Of a DNA stretch of 11,520 bases, positions 11,090 through 11,520 are shown one piece after another. The notes under the pieces are model-generated. The model did not search any database, was not told the origin of the DNA, and worked only from the letters and a program-made list of their open reading frames with translations. A program made the position numbers and the translations under genes. This stretch comes from Patulibacter sp. (GTDB lineage: Bacteria; Actinomycetota; Thermoleophilia; Solirubrobacterales; Solirubrobacteraceae): positions 1 to 11,520 of the forward strand of contig JAVHXX010000085.1 of the NCBI GenBank assembly GCA_031119595.1, written 5' to 3'. Positions within the stretch are counted from its first letter, which is position 1. The number at the start of each line of letters is the position of its first letter.

Positions 11090-11520
11090 ATTTCAGGGCA
11101 GCGACGTCCGTGCGCTCGTTCCGGCCGCGCAGGACGACCGAGTGCACGATCTCCCAGTGGGCGCGTTCGTCCTCGGCGGCCTGCTCGAACAGCCGCCCGG
11201 CGACGGCCACCCGGCCCGGCAGCGGCTTGGCCTGCGCGCCGAGGCGCGCGGCCTCGTTCACCGGGTCGCCCATGACCGTGTACTCGAAGCGTTTGCTCGA
11301 CCCCATGTTGCCGGCGATCACCTCTCCGCCGGACACGCCGATCGTCGCAGGGGTGTCCGGGGCGCGGCGGTCGAGCTCGGCGGTCAGCTCGCGCGCGGCA
11401 CGCAGCGCATGCGTGGCGTAGTCGTCGTCGGGGACGGGTGCCCCGACCACGATCAGCGCGCCGTCGCCGGCGAACTGGTTCACGAGGCCGGCGTGGCGTT
11501 CGGTCCCCTCGAGGAGCACG
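11082..11520 (-). CDS. Class III adenylate/guanylate cyclase, C-terminal part
   Basis: This gene is cut by the right edge; 145 residues and the stop are visible, and the frame continues past 11520. The region is the second half of a class III cyclase catalytic domain. The metal-binding strand reads NQFAGDGALIVVGAP, followed by GVSGGEVIAGNMG, then the hallmark RFEYTVMGDPVNEAARL with its substrate-selecting Asp and catalytic Asn and Arg. These features and the ending VVLRGR resemble the mycobacterial Rv1318c/Rv1319c/Rv1320c/Rv3645 group. Those proteins have an N-terminal membrane domain and HAMP linker before the cyclase domain, which would lie outside this window. The product would be cAMP from ATP at the membrane. 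A partly coupled unit with the SDR gene is possible but the SDR has its own promoter. Confidence 0.92.
   Translation of the reverse strand, partial: VLLEGTERHAGLVNQFAGDGALIVVGAPVPDDDYATHALRAARELTAELDRRAPDTPATIGVSGGEVIAGNMGSSKRFEYTVMGDPVNEAARLGAQAKPLPGRVAVAGRLFEQAAEDERAHWEIVHSVVLRGRNERTDVAALKSF

Noticed and set aside
1..11520. CRISPR array, insertion sequence or prophage genes
   Set aside because: No regularly spaced repeats, transposase, integrase or phage structural motifs were seen on either strand.

Overview
This is a high-GC window, by eye around 70% GC apart from the first ~180 bases and a patch near 6680-6800. Its gene families are typical of Actinomycetota: an Rv1318c-like class III cyclase, a YdbS/YdbT pair of PH-domain membrane proteins, a Tat-exported intradiol dioxygenase, and tRNA genes without encoded CCA. 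Many genes appear to be leaderless, with a TANNNT hexamer 6-7 nt before the start codon. I would place it in Actinomycetota, possibly a Thermoleophilia-like lineage, but the class is a guess.

Layout, left to right. (1) 1-163 (-): the first 54 residues of an AlbA_2 (Schlafen-type) domain protein in distinctly lower-GC DNA. (2) 230-1021 (-): a Tat-exported intradiol ring-cleavage dioxygenase. (3) 1139-2029 (-): an LRAT-fold papain-like enzyme with a glycine-zipper hydrophobic tail. (4) 2242-2680: a tRNA island, with tRNA-Gly(UCC) then tRNA-Pro(GGG) on the minus strand ending at a strong hairpin, and tRNA-Trp(CCA) diverging on the plus strand. (5) 2711-3037 (+): a single-domain rhodanese. (6) 3165-6457 (+): an acyltransferase-3 membrane protein followed by the overlapping YdbS/YdbT pair, an apparent cell-envelope cluster. 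(7) 6458-6947: a 490-bp convergent gap with large inverted repeats and no convincing gene. (8) 6948-7457 (-) and 7584-9419 (+): an AhpD-like protein and a full-length ABC exporter, divergently transcribed. (9) 9511-10113 (+): a TetR regulator with a likely autoregulatory operator on its own promoter. (10) 10153-11037 (-): a short-chain dehydrogenase convergent with tetR. (11) 11082-11520 (-): the C-terminal half of a class III nucleotide cyclase, cut by the right edge.

The proteins suggest ordinary chromosomal housekeeping, envelope and stress functions. I do not see a complete undescribed multi-gene system. The points most worth a second look are the repeated leaderless start signals, the TetR operator, the LRAT/glycine-zipper protein, the cut-off AlbA_2 gene in atypical DNA, and the dyad-rich intergenic regions at 2396-2609 and 6458-6947.
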